NCBI GenBank assembly: GCA_041752115.1
Contig: JBGSHS010000177.1
Coordinates: 116,843 to 180,842 of the forward strand
DNA from: JAJRVM01 sp041752115
Lineage (GTDB): Bacteria > Planctomycetota > Planctomycetia > Pirellulales > Pirellulaceae
DNA: 64,000 bases
Direction: 5' to 3'
The position numbers and the translations under genes are program-made. The first letter of the stretch is position 1. Each line of letters begins with the position of its first letter. Below are positions 42,775-51,787 of this stretch, one piece after another. The notes under the pieces are model-generated. The model was not told where the DNA came from. It saw only the letters and a program-made list of their open reading frames with translations, and searched no databases.

Positions 42775-42962
42775 TCTGGCACCGCCGCCGGTCAGCACGT
42801 CGCAGACGTCGCAGTGCTGGGGGGTATCGTGTCTGGTAACTGACTTGCAGCTCTTCAGAGATGAAGATGACTGCCCATGCCGGATGATCTCAAAGGTGTG
42901 ACTGGCGCGCAGGGGCAAGCAGCCACAGCGCCTCCGGCAGCGAGTTGTGAGGATAGGCCAAC

Positions 42963-43290
42963 GTGGACAATGAAGTTACAGCAAATGAAGCAGGGGCAAA
43001 TGCGGAGGCCGAAGTCAGGGGCAGCGTCGGTGCGGATCGGTGCAAGTGGCCGGACTCGGTGCGTCCGCTGATCGAAATCGGCTGGATCATCGCCGGAACG
43101 CTCGATCACGAAGACCTGCACGCGACGCGCCAACTGGGCGCCATCCGCAGACCCTGTACGCGACGGTTGGGCTTACGTCAAACTGGCTGTCTTCGTCGCT
43201 TCGATAAGTCTGTTCATTGGATCGTTCGGCGCCTCCTTCGAACAGCAACATTACTTTCGCCACATCACCTACGTTGACGAAGAGATTTAA
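42963..43290 (+). pseudogene. possible small membrane protein, frameshifted
   Basis: From GTG 42963 the frame reads DNEVTANEAGANAEAEV, VRPLIEIGWIIAGTLDHEDL, then loses sense. From about 43160 another frame reads DGWAYVKLAVFVASISLFIG, SFGASFEQQHYFRHITYVDE, then a stop at 43288-43290: one membrane helix and a polar tail. The two halves may be one small gene broken by a frameshift. No family recognised. Confidence 0.3.
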
Positions 43291-43478
43291 CAAGGCGTTC
43301 GGAAATCCTGCCGGCATTCTCAATCGCCTTCTTCGTCTTGAGTGACTATGGATCTGCACTTCAGCGGTCAGCTGTGGGAGGGATGACGAGGTAGACCGAA
43401 CGGACGCAAAGCGAACATACCCAGACCGGCACACATCAGCTGGAACAGTAGACCGACGATGGCCACCGCCGCCCCGCA

Positions 43479-43805
43479 GCAGATCGCAACTCGGATGGAC
43501 CTCTCGGAGCCACGGAGCTGACAGAGAAGCGTAAGATCGGCCCGAGATTCCTTGCCAGGTCTTGCCGACTTCCTCCGCGATCTACCCTCCGTGTCTCTGT
43601 GCCTCCGTGAGAGAAAACGAGTCCGAGAGAAAACGGAGTCTGCCTCACTCCTGTGAGATCGGGGGAATTGCAGGGCGTGGAAAGACGCTGCGCCGGTGAC
43701 CTGCAATTGGCTCAGGTCCACCACAGCACCGGCACCATGCAGATCTGCTGACAGCGCATTGCGATATGCCGAGGCACTGCACTACGCGCGGACCGGCCAG
43801 CGCCG
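43479..43805 (+). repeat. dispersed repeat R1, full-length copy b (about 325 bp)
   Basis: Aligns over its length with 20052-20370, in the same orientation, with frequent substitutions and a few short indels. It lies just upstream of REP locus C. No coding capacity is apparent. Confidence 0.8.
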
Positions 43806-43834
43806 AACTGGCCGTGAACGCCCAGTGACCGCCC

Positions 43835-43960
43835 GACCCCCACGTGCTCGGCTCGTGCGGTGAAGCAGATGGTGAGCTACGTCTCCGCTCGCCCCCTCCT
43901 CTCTCCCGACCCCCGCGAGCTCCGCTCGTGCGGTGAAACAGATGGTGAGCTACAGCGCCG
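43835..43960 (+). repeat. REP array, locus C left side
   Basis: Hairpin cores CACGTGC-TCG-GCTCGTG (43841-43857) and CGCGAGC-TCC-GCTCGTG (43914-43930), 73 bases apart, each followed by cggtgaa and agatggtgagctac. Same orientation as the 40.5-kb tandem units. Confidence 0.85.
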
Positions 43961-43979
43961 CCACGCGATTCCCGATCAC

Positions 43980-44090
43980 CTAGGCGTATACCATTTGCAG
44001 CAGATGCGCGAGGTTGTTCTGATAGCAAAACGCGATCTCCATCGGTGCCGTGTCCGGCTCGGCACGCAACGCCGCGTGGAGATGACTTAG
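43980..44090 (-). pseudogene. RAYT 3'-part remnant in REP locus C
   Basis: On the minus strand: LSHLHAALRAEPDTAPMEIA, FCYQNNLAHLLQMVYA, stop at 43982-43980. The first 30 codons match the 8-kb RAYT from its HUH motif onward almost exactly, then the text diverges. REP units on both sides point in opposite directions, as at locus A. Confidence 0.8.
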
Positions 44091-44094
44091 AGGG

Positions 44095-44300
44095 GAGCGC
44101 GGTAGCTGACCATCTGATTCACCACACGAGCGGAGCTCGCGGGGGTTGGCCCAGGGTGAGAGGGGAGCGAGGTAGCTGTACCTCTGCTTCACCACGCGAG
44201 CCGAGCTCGTGGGGGTCGGCCAGGGAGGAGAGGGGAGCGCGGTCGCAGACCATCTGCTTCACCACACGAGCCGAGCTCGCGGGGGTCGGCCAGGGGTGAG
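44095..44300 (-). repeat. REP array, locus C right side: three tandem 70-bp units
   Basis: Inverted-orientation hairpins at 44125-44141, 44195-44211 and 44265-44281, exactly 70 bases apart, each preceded by ggtagctg-a-ccatctg-like text or a variant and followed by gggggt-ggc and aggggagcg. Together with 43841-43930 they form a large inverted structure around the RAYT remnant. Confidence 0.88.
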
Positions 44301-44526
44301 AGGGGAGCGTCCGCATCCAACACCGACAGACGCCGGGAGTACCCCTTGAGAACGGCGGTCGATCAAATGGCATGTGCGGCGCAAGACCAGGGAGACATCC
44401 CGCCCCAATCGCAACGCGGCCGACCATGCTGCAGGGTGGGCGGACCGGCTGACGGGGTACGGTGAAGTGGAGCGTACCCAGGGCTGCGAAGAGTCGCAAT
44501 CGACGCAAGTCGTGGAGAGAGAGAGG

Positions 44527-44601
44527 GGTGGATGAGGGGATTCGAACCCCCGACACCTGGAACCACAATCCAGTGCTCTAACCAGCTGAGCTACATCCAC
44601 C
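44527..44601 (-). tRNA. tRNA-His(GTG)
   Basis: On the minus strand gtggatg...catccac forms a perfect acceptor stem. D arm gctcagctggttagagc, anticodon stem ctgga/tccag with loop ttGTGgt, T stem ggggg/ccccc around ttcgaat (one possible shift). The extra G at position -1 needed for tRNA-His is encoded (c at 44601), facing C73. CCA is not encoded. This looks fully functional, unlike the array at 38 kb. Confidence 0.95.
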
Positions 44602-44708
44602 GGAACGAAGAATCCAAGTGTAGTCTCGGCCCTCTGTTTGGTCAACGGACTGGCAGCCTGCGCAGTTACAGGCAACCTGATAGCGGGGTAATCCGATCCA
44701 TCCCAGAC

Positions 44709-45491
44709 CTAAACGTAGGGGAACCGTTCGTCCAGCGGAGCGGCTGACAACTCGACCAGGAACGTCGCCAGACGCTCGACCAGCAGCTTCATCATTCGCT
44801 CCCCTTTCTCAGCCGAAGCGGCATGCGGATAGCCCACTCCGGCATTGGTCGTCAACAGATGCCACGGCCGAGTGATCGACACCCAGCCCTGGCGCAACGC
44901 TTCGAAACGCGGCTCGGCCGCGGCCCCATCATCAGCGGCCAGCGAGCCGTCGGGGCGACGGTTGACCAACTCGGGAAAAAACGCCAGGGCAAACGACGTC
45001 TCCATCTCGCCCGCATGATCATCCGGATGCTCAAAGATCTTGGCGTACTGATCCGTAAACGCCTTATACCAGTTGCAGAGAAACAGCTGCGCAGGGGACT
45101 TGCCGCTCAACTCGCGCAAGATCATCTTCACTTCGTTCCCGCCATGACTGTTCAATAACAACACCTTGTGCACACCGCTCCTCACCAGCGACTCAACCAG
45201 ATCGGTCACCACCAGCGTCAAGGTGGTCGGGTTCAAGTTCATCGCCAGCGGCATCGCGTGCATGTTCGTCTGCGTGCCGTAGGGAATCGTCGGCAGCAAC
45301 ACGACATTGGCTCCCTGCCCATACGCCGCCTCGCAGATCTTCTCGCCCACAATCGTCCCCTCGAACAGGTCCATGCCGTACGGCAGGTGCAGATTGTGCG
45401 GCTCCGTCGCTCCCAGCGGCAAGACCGCCACTTCATAGGCATGCTGCTTCGTGTGCTCGTAGTTCGTCTCGGCCAATACCCAAGGACGCAT
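44709..45491 (-). CDS. creatininase family protein
   Basis: 260 residues from ATG 45491, chosen because GGAGG lies five bases before it; the upstream TTG at 45503 overlaps that site. Metal-binding and family motifs: PLGATEPHNLHLPYGMDLFE (Glu, His, Asp ligands), PTIPYGTQTNMHAMPLAMNL, VLLLNSHGGNEVKMIL, DDHAGEMETSFAL (Glu ligand). The family comprises creatinine amidohydrolase, F420-related FAPy deformylase and mycofactocin maturation peptidase homologues; planctomycetes have many copies whose substrate is unknown. Cytoplasmic amidohydrolase is as far as the sequence allows. It stands alone, downstream of nothing in the same direction. Confidence 0.88.
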   Translation of the reverse strand: MRPWVLAETNYEHTKQHAYEVAVLPLGATEPHNLHLPYGMDLFEGTIVGEKICEAAYGQGANVVLLPTIPYGTQTNMHAMPLAMNLNPTTLTLVVTDLVESLVRSGVHKVLLLNSHGGNEVKMILRELSGKSPAQLFLCNWYKAFTDQYAKIFEHPDDHAGEMETSFALAFFPELVNRRPDGSLAADDGAAAEPRFEALRQGWVSITRPWHLLTTNAGVGYPHAASAEKGERMMKLLVERLATFLVELSAAPLDERFPYV

Positions 45492-45806
45492 CGTCTCCTC
45501 CAACTCTCAAATCGTATGTTCGATCACTCGGCTTAATGGCAACATCAATTATCTGGCGGGGTGTGGTCGTGACTGGCCTGCAAAATAGACAAAAAGATCA
45601 TATGACAAAAAAATCCAGGCTCGACAGTGGGCGGGAAAGCCCTTTCTGTGCCGAACCATGCGTAATCTGCACGCCGAAGTCATTCTTGTCTGATGCCTCA
45701 TTGTAGAGCAATCAGAGTCTGAACCAACGGCGTCACCGGCAATTTGGACGAACAGACGAAGTCCCCCAGACCACCGACAATCATCACACCAGCGCAGACT
45801 AGCCGA
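45492..45806. other. intergenic region, nothing recognised
   Basis: Short AT-richer stretches (agacaaaaagatcatatgac near 45590) could contain the promoter of the creatininase-family gene. No repeats or frames of note. Confidence 0.4.
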
Positions 45807-47675
45807 CTACTTGAGGTTGGGCAGACGCTTGCGCAGCTGGTCGAGCGCGGCCGGTGTGACACGGGTCCCCTCCAACTCCAACTGCTCCAGGCTGCGCAGC
45901 GGAGCCAGGGCGGTCAGTCCTTCATCGGTCACTTGGGTGCCGGTGAGCCAGAGAATGCTGAGCTGACTGAGTCGTGAGAGGTGCTTGAGTCCCGCATCGG
46001 TGATGAGCGTCTGCGACAGGTCCAATTCCTCTAGCTGCCGCAGATCGCCCACCAATTCCACCGTTCGATCGGTGATCTTCGTCTTCTCGAAATTCAGCTG
46101 CTCCAGCAGTTTCAAATCACCCAGCCATGCCACTCCAGCATCCGACGCGGAGGTAAACGACAGGTCGAGCCAGCGCAGCTGGTTACAGTCCCGGATGTGC
46201 TGAAGGCCAGCATCCGTCACAGACGTGTGGCCCAGACAGAGACTGCGGATCCCCGGGTCCAGAAAGACCAGGTCAGCGTCGGTGACGTTCAAGAACGCCT
46301 GATAGGCCTGATCCAGATCGTCGTACTCGCGACCGGTCTCCGACGAGAGGGTCTGAGTCTGCCCAACGCCTCGATAGACGCTCGTCAGGTAATTGGTGAA
46401 CGGTCGCCACAATCGCCCATCGTCGCCGTGCATCAGCAGATGAGCAAGTCCGGCACACTGACTGTACAACTCGCGGATCTTGGGATCCTGCTGAATCTGC
46501 TGACGCCCCAGAGCAACGAGCTGCTGCAACGGCACATAATATTGCTCGCTGAGCTTCCGATAGCGAGCAAACTGCAGACGATCGGCATCGGCCCCTCCCG
46601 TCACGGCATAGGCGTTCCGATCGATCAACGATTCCATATAGAGGGCCACGCCTTCAATCGCCCAATAGTTGTTCTGTTCGCCAACCTGTGGCGCAGCGAC
46701 ACCGCTCTCCTGAAAGAACTGATGTGTCGACTCATGGGCCCAGTTGGGTCGAGCCGTATCGTCTCCAGCGTAGAAGAAGGCCGTCTTGTGGCTCTGAGCG
46801 TAATAGCCCACGCTCAATTCAATCTGCGGCTCAGATCGGCTCAGCTGACGAACATATTCCGCTCGATCCGCGAACAGTACGACCGAAAATGTCCGATCAG
46901 GCCCCAGCGACTGATCGCCTCCCTGGAAGCGAGCGGCAAGTCTTCCCGCTACACTCCAATACTCATAGAACAGCTGCTGCCAGACGGCGTACACCCGCTC
47001 CAGATACGTCGCCACCTGCTGCCCGCCCCGAACACTCAAGTTGGTCGTCAACTCGAAATGTTCGCTGTCAATACTCCAGTGTTGATTGCTGGCCCAACCG
47101 AATTGCGGGTGCGGTCCGCGCGTGCGTCGCCGCGAGGGGCGTTGAAACGACCGATCCCATCCGCGATCGCTCCGTTTCCAGCCGAGGATCCGGCGCGCTT
47201 CTGCGTGATCCGGATGCTCGTGCAGGACCTCGTGCAGTAGCCGGTAGGCGTCTCCCTCCTGGCCCGCCTCTGCCTGACTCCGCGCCAGCTCGAACAACCG
47301 ATCCGCTTGTGCCGTGCGCAGCTGAGTGAACCGCGCGTGCCAGAATCGGATCAGCTGAGGGTCGTCTGGCTTGGGACGCGTTGCATCGATGGTTGCAGGC
47401 AGAAACAGGTAATGCCGCCGCGGGTCCCGCTCAATCAACCACGCCCGGCACAGGCTCCCCTGCTCGGGCAGATTCAGCTCATCGCATTTGTCGGCCAGTG
47501 CCGCCAGTTCATGCCGAAACGCTTCGTCCCCCTCACGGCGGTCGGCAGCCGGCAAATCCGCTCCGGCGATGGCCGCCCAGAGCAGCACGAATACACTCAA
47601 CGCCCTGCCCCATAAGCGGTTCAGTCGCTGCATCTGCCGGCTCACTGACGCCTGAACAACCTGTGACAATCGCAT
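45807..47675 (-). CDS. DUF1570-like putative metallopeptidase with C-terminal leucine-rich repeats
   Basis: 622 residues from ATG 47675 (GGAGG just upstream; a further ATG at 47633 would also leave a signal peptide, RALSVFVLLWAAIAGADLPA). Residues 30-150 are helical and TPR-like (AYRLLHEVLHEHPDHAEARR). The central part has HFELTTNLS, FSVVLFADRAEYVRQL, FYAGDDTARPNWAHESTHQF and NNYWAIEGVALYME: HESTH plus a downstream Glu form a gluzincin-like zinc site, as in DUF1570 proteins. The last 190 residues are seven or eight leucine-rich repeats of the planctomycete kind (SVTDAGLQHIRDCNQLRWLD, LITDAGLKHLSRLSQLSILW). It is likely exported; the protease role is inferred from the motif. Confidence 0.85.
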   Translation of the reverse strand: MRLSQVVQASVSRQMQRLNRLWGRALSVFVLLWAAIAGADLPAADRREGDEAFRHELAALADKCDELNLPEQGSLCRAWLIERDPRRHYLFLPATIDATRPKPDDPQLIRFWHARFTQLRTAQADRLFELARSQAEAGQEGDAYRLLHEVLHEHPDHAEARRILGWKRSDRGWDRSFQRPSRRRTRGPHPQFGWASNQHWSIDSEHFELTTNLSVRGGQQVATYLERVYAVWQQLFYEYWSVAGRLAARFQGGDQSLGPDRTFSVVLFADRAEYVRQLSRSEPQIELSVGYYAQSHKTAFFYAGDDTARPNWAHESTHQFFQESGVAAPQVGEQNNYWAIEGVALYMESLIDRNAYAVTGGADADRLQFARYRKLSEQYYVPLQQLVALGRQQIQQDPKIRELYSQCAGLAHLLMHGDDGRLWRPFTNYLTSVYRGVGQTQTLSSETGREYDDLDQAYQAFLNVTDADLVFLDPGIRSLCLGHTSVTDAGLQHIRDCNQLRWLDLSFTSASDAGVAWLGDLKLLEQLNFEKTKITDRTVELVGDLRQLEELDLSQTLITDAGLKHLSRLSQLSILWLTGTQVTDEGLTALAPLRSLEQLELEGTRVTPAALDQLRKRLPNLK

Positions 47676-48519
47676 GTCCTCCACGTGGCTTCCCTTTCCA
47701 GTGTACCATCGCCGAGGGAAACCCGGGCGCGATTTTCTTTCGCGGACTTCCGTCGTAGCGCGGACTGCAGTCCGCGACAGCAGCGCGATCGGTCCCGACG
47801 CCGCCAAAGACGAATGACGAAAGACCCAATGACGAAAGCAGCCCGAATAGTGAAGAATGCCGGACCGGTTCCCCCCGCTCTGTGCGAGCGTGGCTACGAG
47901 AGGAACGGCGAAGCGATACGTCCCTCATGCCCTAAGGCGGCAGGGCCGCCAGCCAAAAAGGGAGAACGCCATCCATTGGTCCGCTCCCGTTGGTCGCTCG
48001 ACAACAATACGCGCACGGTGCGCGCATGTTATACAGTAAGGCTCAAAGTGACGACCCAAGAATAACTTCCTCAAGTTCTCAAGTCGGTCGAATGGCTCGC
48101 CGGCACTGGCTCCGCTCGCGGAGATCGCGTCAGCAAGATGGAAGGCTGCCACGCCGCTCGCTCAGGAGAGTGGCACCCGCCTCGTAAGAATTGTCGAAGT
48201 TGTTCTTGAGTGATCCCTAAGGCAGTGTCTTGTGTCCGGTTGGCTTGGCACTGGAAACCCGTCATTCCCGTCCCCCTGAGAACCGGACGAATCACGTGGA
48301 TCGTCGAGCGACCCGCAGGAGTGGAACAGGGGAGCGGCGTGGTCTAGAAATCCGAACCGCAGAACATCGAACAAGGTAACGTCCAATTTCCAAGTGGAAC
48401 AGGCACGCGTGCGAGCCCTCACCGATTGCTCGACGGTCGCTGGCGCGATGCCTTCTCTTCCTTTTTCCTTCGGCAATCCTTGTTCAATATTCTGCGGTTC
48501 TCTGCCTGGGTTCTACGGG
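47676..48519. repeat. intergenic repeats (palindrome, 'aatgacgaa' motif, R2, 'ccgcagaatatcgaaca' family)
   Basis: No gene. 47754-47778: gtagcgcggactgcagtccgc palindrome, kin of 5415-5435. 47811-47836: cgaatgacgaaagacccaat and gacgaa, one mismatch from the inverted repeat at 62438-62463. 47938-48000: repeat R2, kin of 25387-25452. 48354-48397 (gaaccgcagaacatcgaaca) and 48479-48512 (ttcaatattctgcggttc, inverted) belong to a family also at 51421 and 58512. Confidence 0.7.
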
Positions 48520-49524
48520 TCAGGCCTGGCCTTCTTCGAAGGCGGCGTCGAACGCACGACCACTTTGAGCAAAGTTCATCCGGCGGGTGAATTCGCAGGC
48601 TTCCCGAGCGCCGAACTCGCGGTCCATGCCCATGTCTTCCCATTCAATGGAGAGCGGACCCTCGTAGCCGATGTGGTTCAGCGCGCGAATGATCTCTTCA
48701 AAGTTGATCGCTCCGCGTCCCGGGCTGCGGAAATCCCAACCACGACGCGGATCGCCGAAGTTGATGTGGCTCGCCAGGATGCCGGTCTTGCCGTTGAGCG
48801 TCGTGATCGCGTCCTTGACATGAACGTGATAGATGCGATCCGGGAAAGCGCGAATGAACTCGACCGGGTCTACTCCCTGCCAATGCAGATGGCTCGGGTC
48901 GAAGTTGAAGCCGAACTCTTCGCGGTAATCAAGCGCCTTGAGCGCTCGCTCGGCTGTGTAAATGTCGAACGCGATCTCTGTCGGATGGACTTCCAGCGCG
49001 AACTTCACGCCACACTCACCGAACACATCCAGGATCGGATTGAATCGTTCCGCCAACAGCTCAAATCCGGCTTCGATGGTCGATTCCGGAACGGGAGGGA
49101 AGGAGTACAGGAACGGCCAGATGCTCGAACCGGTGAACCCGTTCACAATGCTGATGCCGAACTTCTGCGCGGCGCGCGCGGTGTTCTTCAGTTCTTCGGC
49201 CGCACGTTGATTCACTCCGGCCGGATCACCGTCACCCCAGACGTAGGGCGGCAGAATCGCCTTGTGTCGCGAATCGATCACGTCGAGCACGGCCTGTCCG
49301 ACCAGGTGATTGCTGATCGCCAGACACTGCAGATCCATACTGTCGAGCGCTTCGCGTTTCTTGTCGCAATAGCTGTCGTCGGCGAGTGCCTTATCAACCT
49401 CGAAATGGTCGCCCCAGCAAGCCAACTCCATACCGTCGTATCCAAACTCCTTCGCCTTGCGCGCCATTTCGGCAAATGGCAGGTCGGCCCATTGGCCGGT
49501 GAACAGAGTAACCGGTCGTGACAT
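48520..49524 (-). CDS. sugar phosphate isomerase/epimerase (xylose-isomerase-like TIM barrel)
   Basis: 334 residues from ATG 49524, with AAGGAG six bases upstream; the longer frame has no such support. TIM-barrel strands with metal ligands are visible: AKEFGYDGMELACWGDHFEV, LQCLAISNHLVGQAVLD, GISIVNGFTGSSIW, VKFALEVHPTEIAFD (Glu), GFNFDPSHLHWQGVD (Asp, His), IYHVHVKDAITTL (His, Asp/Lys), GYEGPLSIEWED (Glu). Cytoplasmic enzyme of the AP endonuclease 2 superfamily. Planctomycetes carry many such genes next to Gfo/Idh/MocA oxidoreductases; the exact sugar or inositol substrate cannot be told. Confidence 0.92.
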   Translation of the reverse strand: MSRPVTLFTGQWADLPFAEMARKAKEFGYDGMELACWGDHFEVDKALADDSYCDKKREALDSMDLQCLAISNHLVGQAVLDVIDSRHKAILPPYVWGDGDPAGVNQRAAEELKNTARAAQKFGISIVNGFTGSSIWPFLYSFPPVPESTIEAGFELLAERFNPILDVFGECGVKFALEVHPTEIAFDIYTAERALKALDYREEFGFNFDPSHLHWQGVDPVEFIRAFPDRIYHVHVKDAITTLNGKTGILASHINFGDPRRGWDFRSPGRGAINFEEIIRALNHIGYEGPLSIEWEDMGMDREFGAREACEFTRRMNFAQSGRAFDAAFEEGQA

Positions 49525-50106
49525 GTTGTGCTCCTTCTGGTTGATATAGCTGGTACGGTTCCCACCGCGACAGGGCCGCTGGTGGAATCGGTGCATGCAA
49601 GCACCCGATAGTGGTTCCGTGTCCATCCGCGCTCGTTGACCGCCACAGTAGCATGAGGATCGCGAACCACGTCCCCCGTGAGTCCTCACCCTGTCGCAAG
49701 GAAGGAGCGAGGGAACAGGAGACGACCGTCGTCTACCGCCCTGATGAGCCAGAACGCGTCCGCGGCGCGTGTCGCGTGATGATCGATGACAACTAGTACA
49801 GAACATTCCCGCCGGCGCGGACAACAGATAGCCACGAGGGATCATTTTGGCGTGCTCCCCACAGCCATGCAACCACCGCTGAGGCAATATTTACCCCCCA
49901 CGCGACCAGAACCCTCCGGCCCCCCGCGTTCCCTTCCACTTGTTCCGATTAGGGAACCTGTAACCTGCCAGCACCCCACCAGTGGTCGACCACGGAAACC
50001 GAGGCGGAAAGAACAGCGTGCTATAATTACTCCGATCCGTCACCCACTCCTGTCAGCAGGCACGCGGCGGATGTTTCGGGGGCAACTGGACGCAAGGAAC
50101 CATCTC
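49525..50106. other. divergent intergenic region, nothing recognised
   Basis: It separates two divergent genes and must carry both promoters. A frame continuous with the rightward gene reaches 49786 but has only Pro/Arg-rich chance sequence. Confidence 0.4.
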
Positions 50107-51150
50107 ATGCCCAACGCCACTTGTGCTTATCGTCCGCTCCTGTGGGCGATCGGGCTGGTACTGGGAAACTCCCTGATCGGATATGCCGCCGATCCTCCGG
50201 TCTCGATCGAGATTGCGGTGGAGTCGGGATTTGAAGTGGCCGGGCAGCAGCGTTGGATGGACTTTCTCAACGAGTCCCACTTCACCAGCTTGCGGTTTCG
50301 CGGTGCCCGCGCGTCGGACGAGCCGCTGATTGAAAATCGAGGAACGGACGAGTCGCCTCGCTACGCCATCACCGCGCTGCTGACCGCTGACAACAAGCTG
50401 ATCCTGCCGGGCCAGATCGTCCGCTATGGACAGCGGAAAGAACTGATCTCCTGGCTTGAGAAGTTGCGTCGCGGCGGGGAGCAAGGTGTGACCGAAACGG
50501 TTGGACTCTTTGGCTTGACCAGCAAACAGCTGGCCACGCTCCACGAAGCGCTCAAGCAACCCGTTTCCAGTTCCACCCAAGACGAGACGCTGCGAACCTT
50601 CCTGGAACAGACGAAGCGAACACTGACCGTTCCGCTGGAAATCGACAGCAGTGCGCGGCAGGCGATGGAAGCGGACGCCAAGGTCTTGGATGAACTGCAA
50701 GGCCTCAGTTGCGGTACCGCTCTGGTGGCCGCGGTTCGGCCTTACGGTCTGCTGGTGACTCCCACCGGTCAGGGCACACGCAGCGTTGGAGTGCGGATTA
50801 CCAAGACGGGACAAGTGGAAGATGCCTGGCCACTCGGAACCACCTCCAAGAAATCGCCCGGCGAGCTGGTTCCCGACCTGTTCAAGTTCGTCAATGTGGA
50901 AATCAACGATCGGCCCTTGAGTGAAGCGGTGGAGGCAATCCAGGGCCGCGTGCAGATCCCCCTGCTCTACGATCACAACGCGCTGGCTTTGCACGAAGTC
51001 GACCTGAACAAGCACGTGAATCTTCCACCCGCCAGGACGTTCTACAAAAAGATCCTCGACCAGCTGCTCTTCCAGATGCTCCTGAGAAGCGAACTGCGCG
51101 TCGACGAGGGCGGCCGACCGTTTCTGTGGGTGACCTCCGCCAAACGCTGA
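50107..51150 (+). CDS. secreted protein of unknown function
   Basis: 347 residues from ATG 50107 (AAGGA nine bases upstream), with a signal peptide (PLLWAIGLVLGNSLIGYAAD). The mature part: QQRWMDFLNESHFTSLRFRG, RYAITALLTADNKLILPGQI, GVTETVGLFGLTSKQLATLH, AKVLDELQGLSCGTALVAAV, RPYGLLVTPTGQG, VNVEINDRPLSEAVEAIQGR, VQIPLLYDHNALALHEVDLN. The end, with 'PLSEAVEAIqgRVQIPLLYDHNAL', resembles the STN/secretin N-terminal type of small domain seen in many planctomycete periplasmic proteins. The family is common in planctomycetes but has no known function. Transcribed alone, divergent from the sugar isomerase gene. Confidence 0.7.
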   Translation: MPNATCAYRPLLWAIGLVLGNSLIGYAADPPVSIEIAVESGFEVAGQQRWMDFLNESHFTSLRFRGARASDEPLIENRGTDESPRYAITALLTADNKLILPGQIVRYGQRKELISWLEKLRRGGEQGVTETVGLFGLTSKQLATLHEALKQPVSSSTQDETLRTFLEQTKRTLTVPLEIDSSARQAMEADAKVLDELQGLSCGTALVAAVRPYGLLVTPTGQGTRSVGVRITKTGQVEDAWPLGTTSKKSPGELVPDLFKFVNVEINDRPLSEAVEAIQGRVQIPLLYDHNALALHEVDLNKHVNLPPARTFYKKILDQLLFQMLLRSELRVDEGGRPFLWVTSAKR

Positions 51151-51195
51151 GGGCGGGGCTGGCCGCACTGCGCATTGTGGCACTGCACATTGCGG

Positions 51196-51330
51196 CATTG
51201 TGGCATTCCCTATTCATCGACCACTTGATCGCGGCGGGTCCTGTCCAGCAGCGGTGTCAGGCGTCGCTGGGACGCTGCCGGCCAGGACATGCGCTGGGGA
51301 AGTGGAACGCGAATAGGCAATGCCACAATG
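51196..51330 (+). mobile_element. MITE-like element, copy 1 (135 bp)
   Basis: Ends: cattgtggcattccctattc at the left, gaataggcaatgccacaatg at the right, 19 of 20 positions complementary. The interior (cagcggtgtcaggcgtcgct, gggacgctgccggccaggac) is nearly identical to copy 2. Flanks are runs of the motif 'gcgacaatg'. Confidence 0.8.
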
Positions 51331-51541
51331 CGACAATGGGCAATGCGACAATGCGACAATGGGCAATGCGACAATGCCACAGGACTTTCGAGCAGATACC
51401 CTGCGCTCTCGCGGACGTTGGAACCGCAGAATATCGAACATGGAATGTCCAATCACCAAGGGGAAGAGCAAGCGGTGCCAGTACCTAATACTCAGCAGCG
51501 CCAGCCGCGCCGCATCACCATTCCACATTGTCGCATTGTGG
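51331..51541. repeat. 'gcgacaatg' short tandem motif and 'ccgcagaatatcgaaca' repeat
   Basis: 51331-51385 consists of repeated cgacaatggg/caatgcgacaatg units. 51421-51470 carries gaaccgcagaatatcgaaca, a member of the family at 48354 and 58512. At 51520-51545 the 'cattgtcg' motif appears in the opposite orientation, leading into copy 2 of the MITE-like element. Confidence 0.7.
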
Positions 51542-51677
51542 CATTGTCGCATTCCCTATTGACCGACCACGTGAGAGCAGTCGGGCCCTTTCCGGCAGCG
51601 GTGTCAGGCGTCGCTGGGACGCTGCCGGCCAGGACATGCGCTGGGGAAGTGGAACGCGAATAGGGAATGCCACAATG
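51542..51677 (+). mobile_element. MITE-like element, copy 2 (136 bp)
   Basis: Same orientation and same ends as copy 1: cattgtcgcattccctattg at the left, gaatagggaatgccacaatg at the right. The central 75 bases from cagcggtgtcaggcgtcgct to gtggaacgcgaatag are identical or nearly so. The left end of copy 1 and the right end of copy 2 are perfect 20-base complements. Confidence 0.8.
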
Positions 51678-51787
51678 CGCCATGCGACAATGCGGCAACT
51701 TCCCTCGCTTGGAGAATACGTTGAAGATGTCGAGGTGGATGCCACATTGGTCGCATACTGAAGCTCGCGCTACGTGCTACGCAACGA

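Noticed and set aside
49786..50106. Longer N-terminus for the 50107 secreted protein
   Set aside because: The extension would bury the signal peptide behind 107 Pro/Arg-rich residues.
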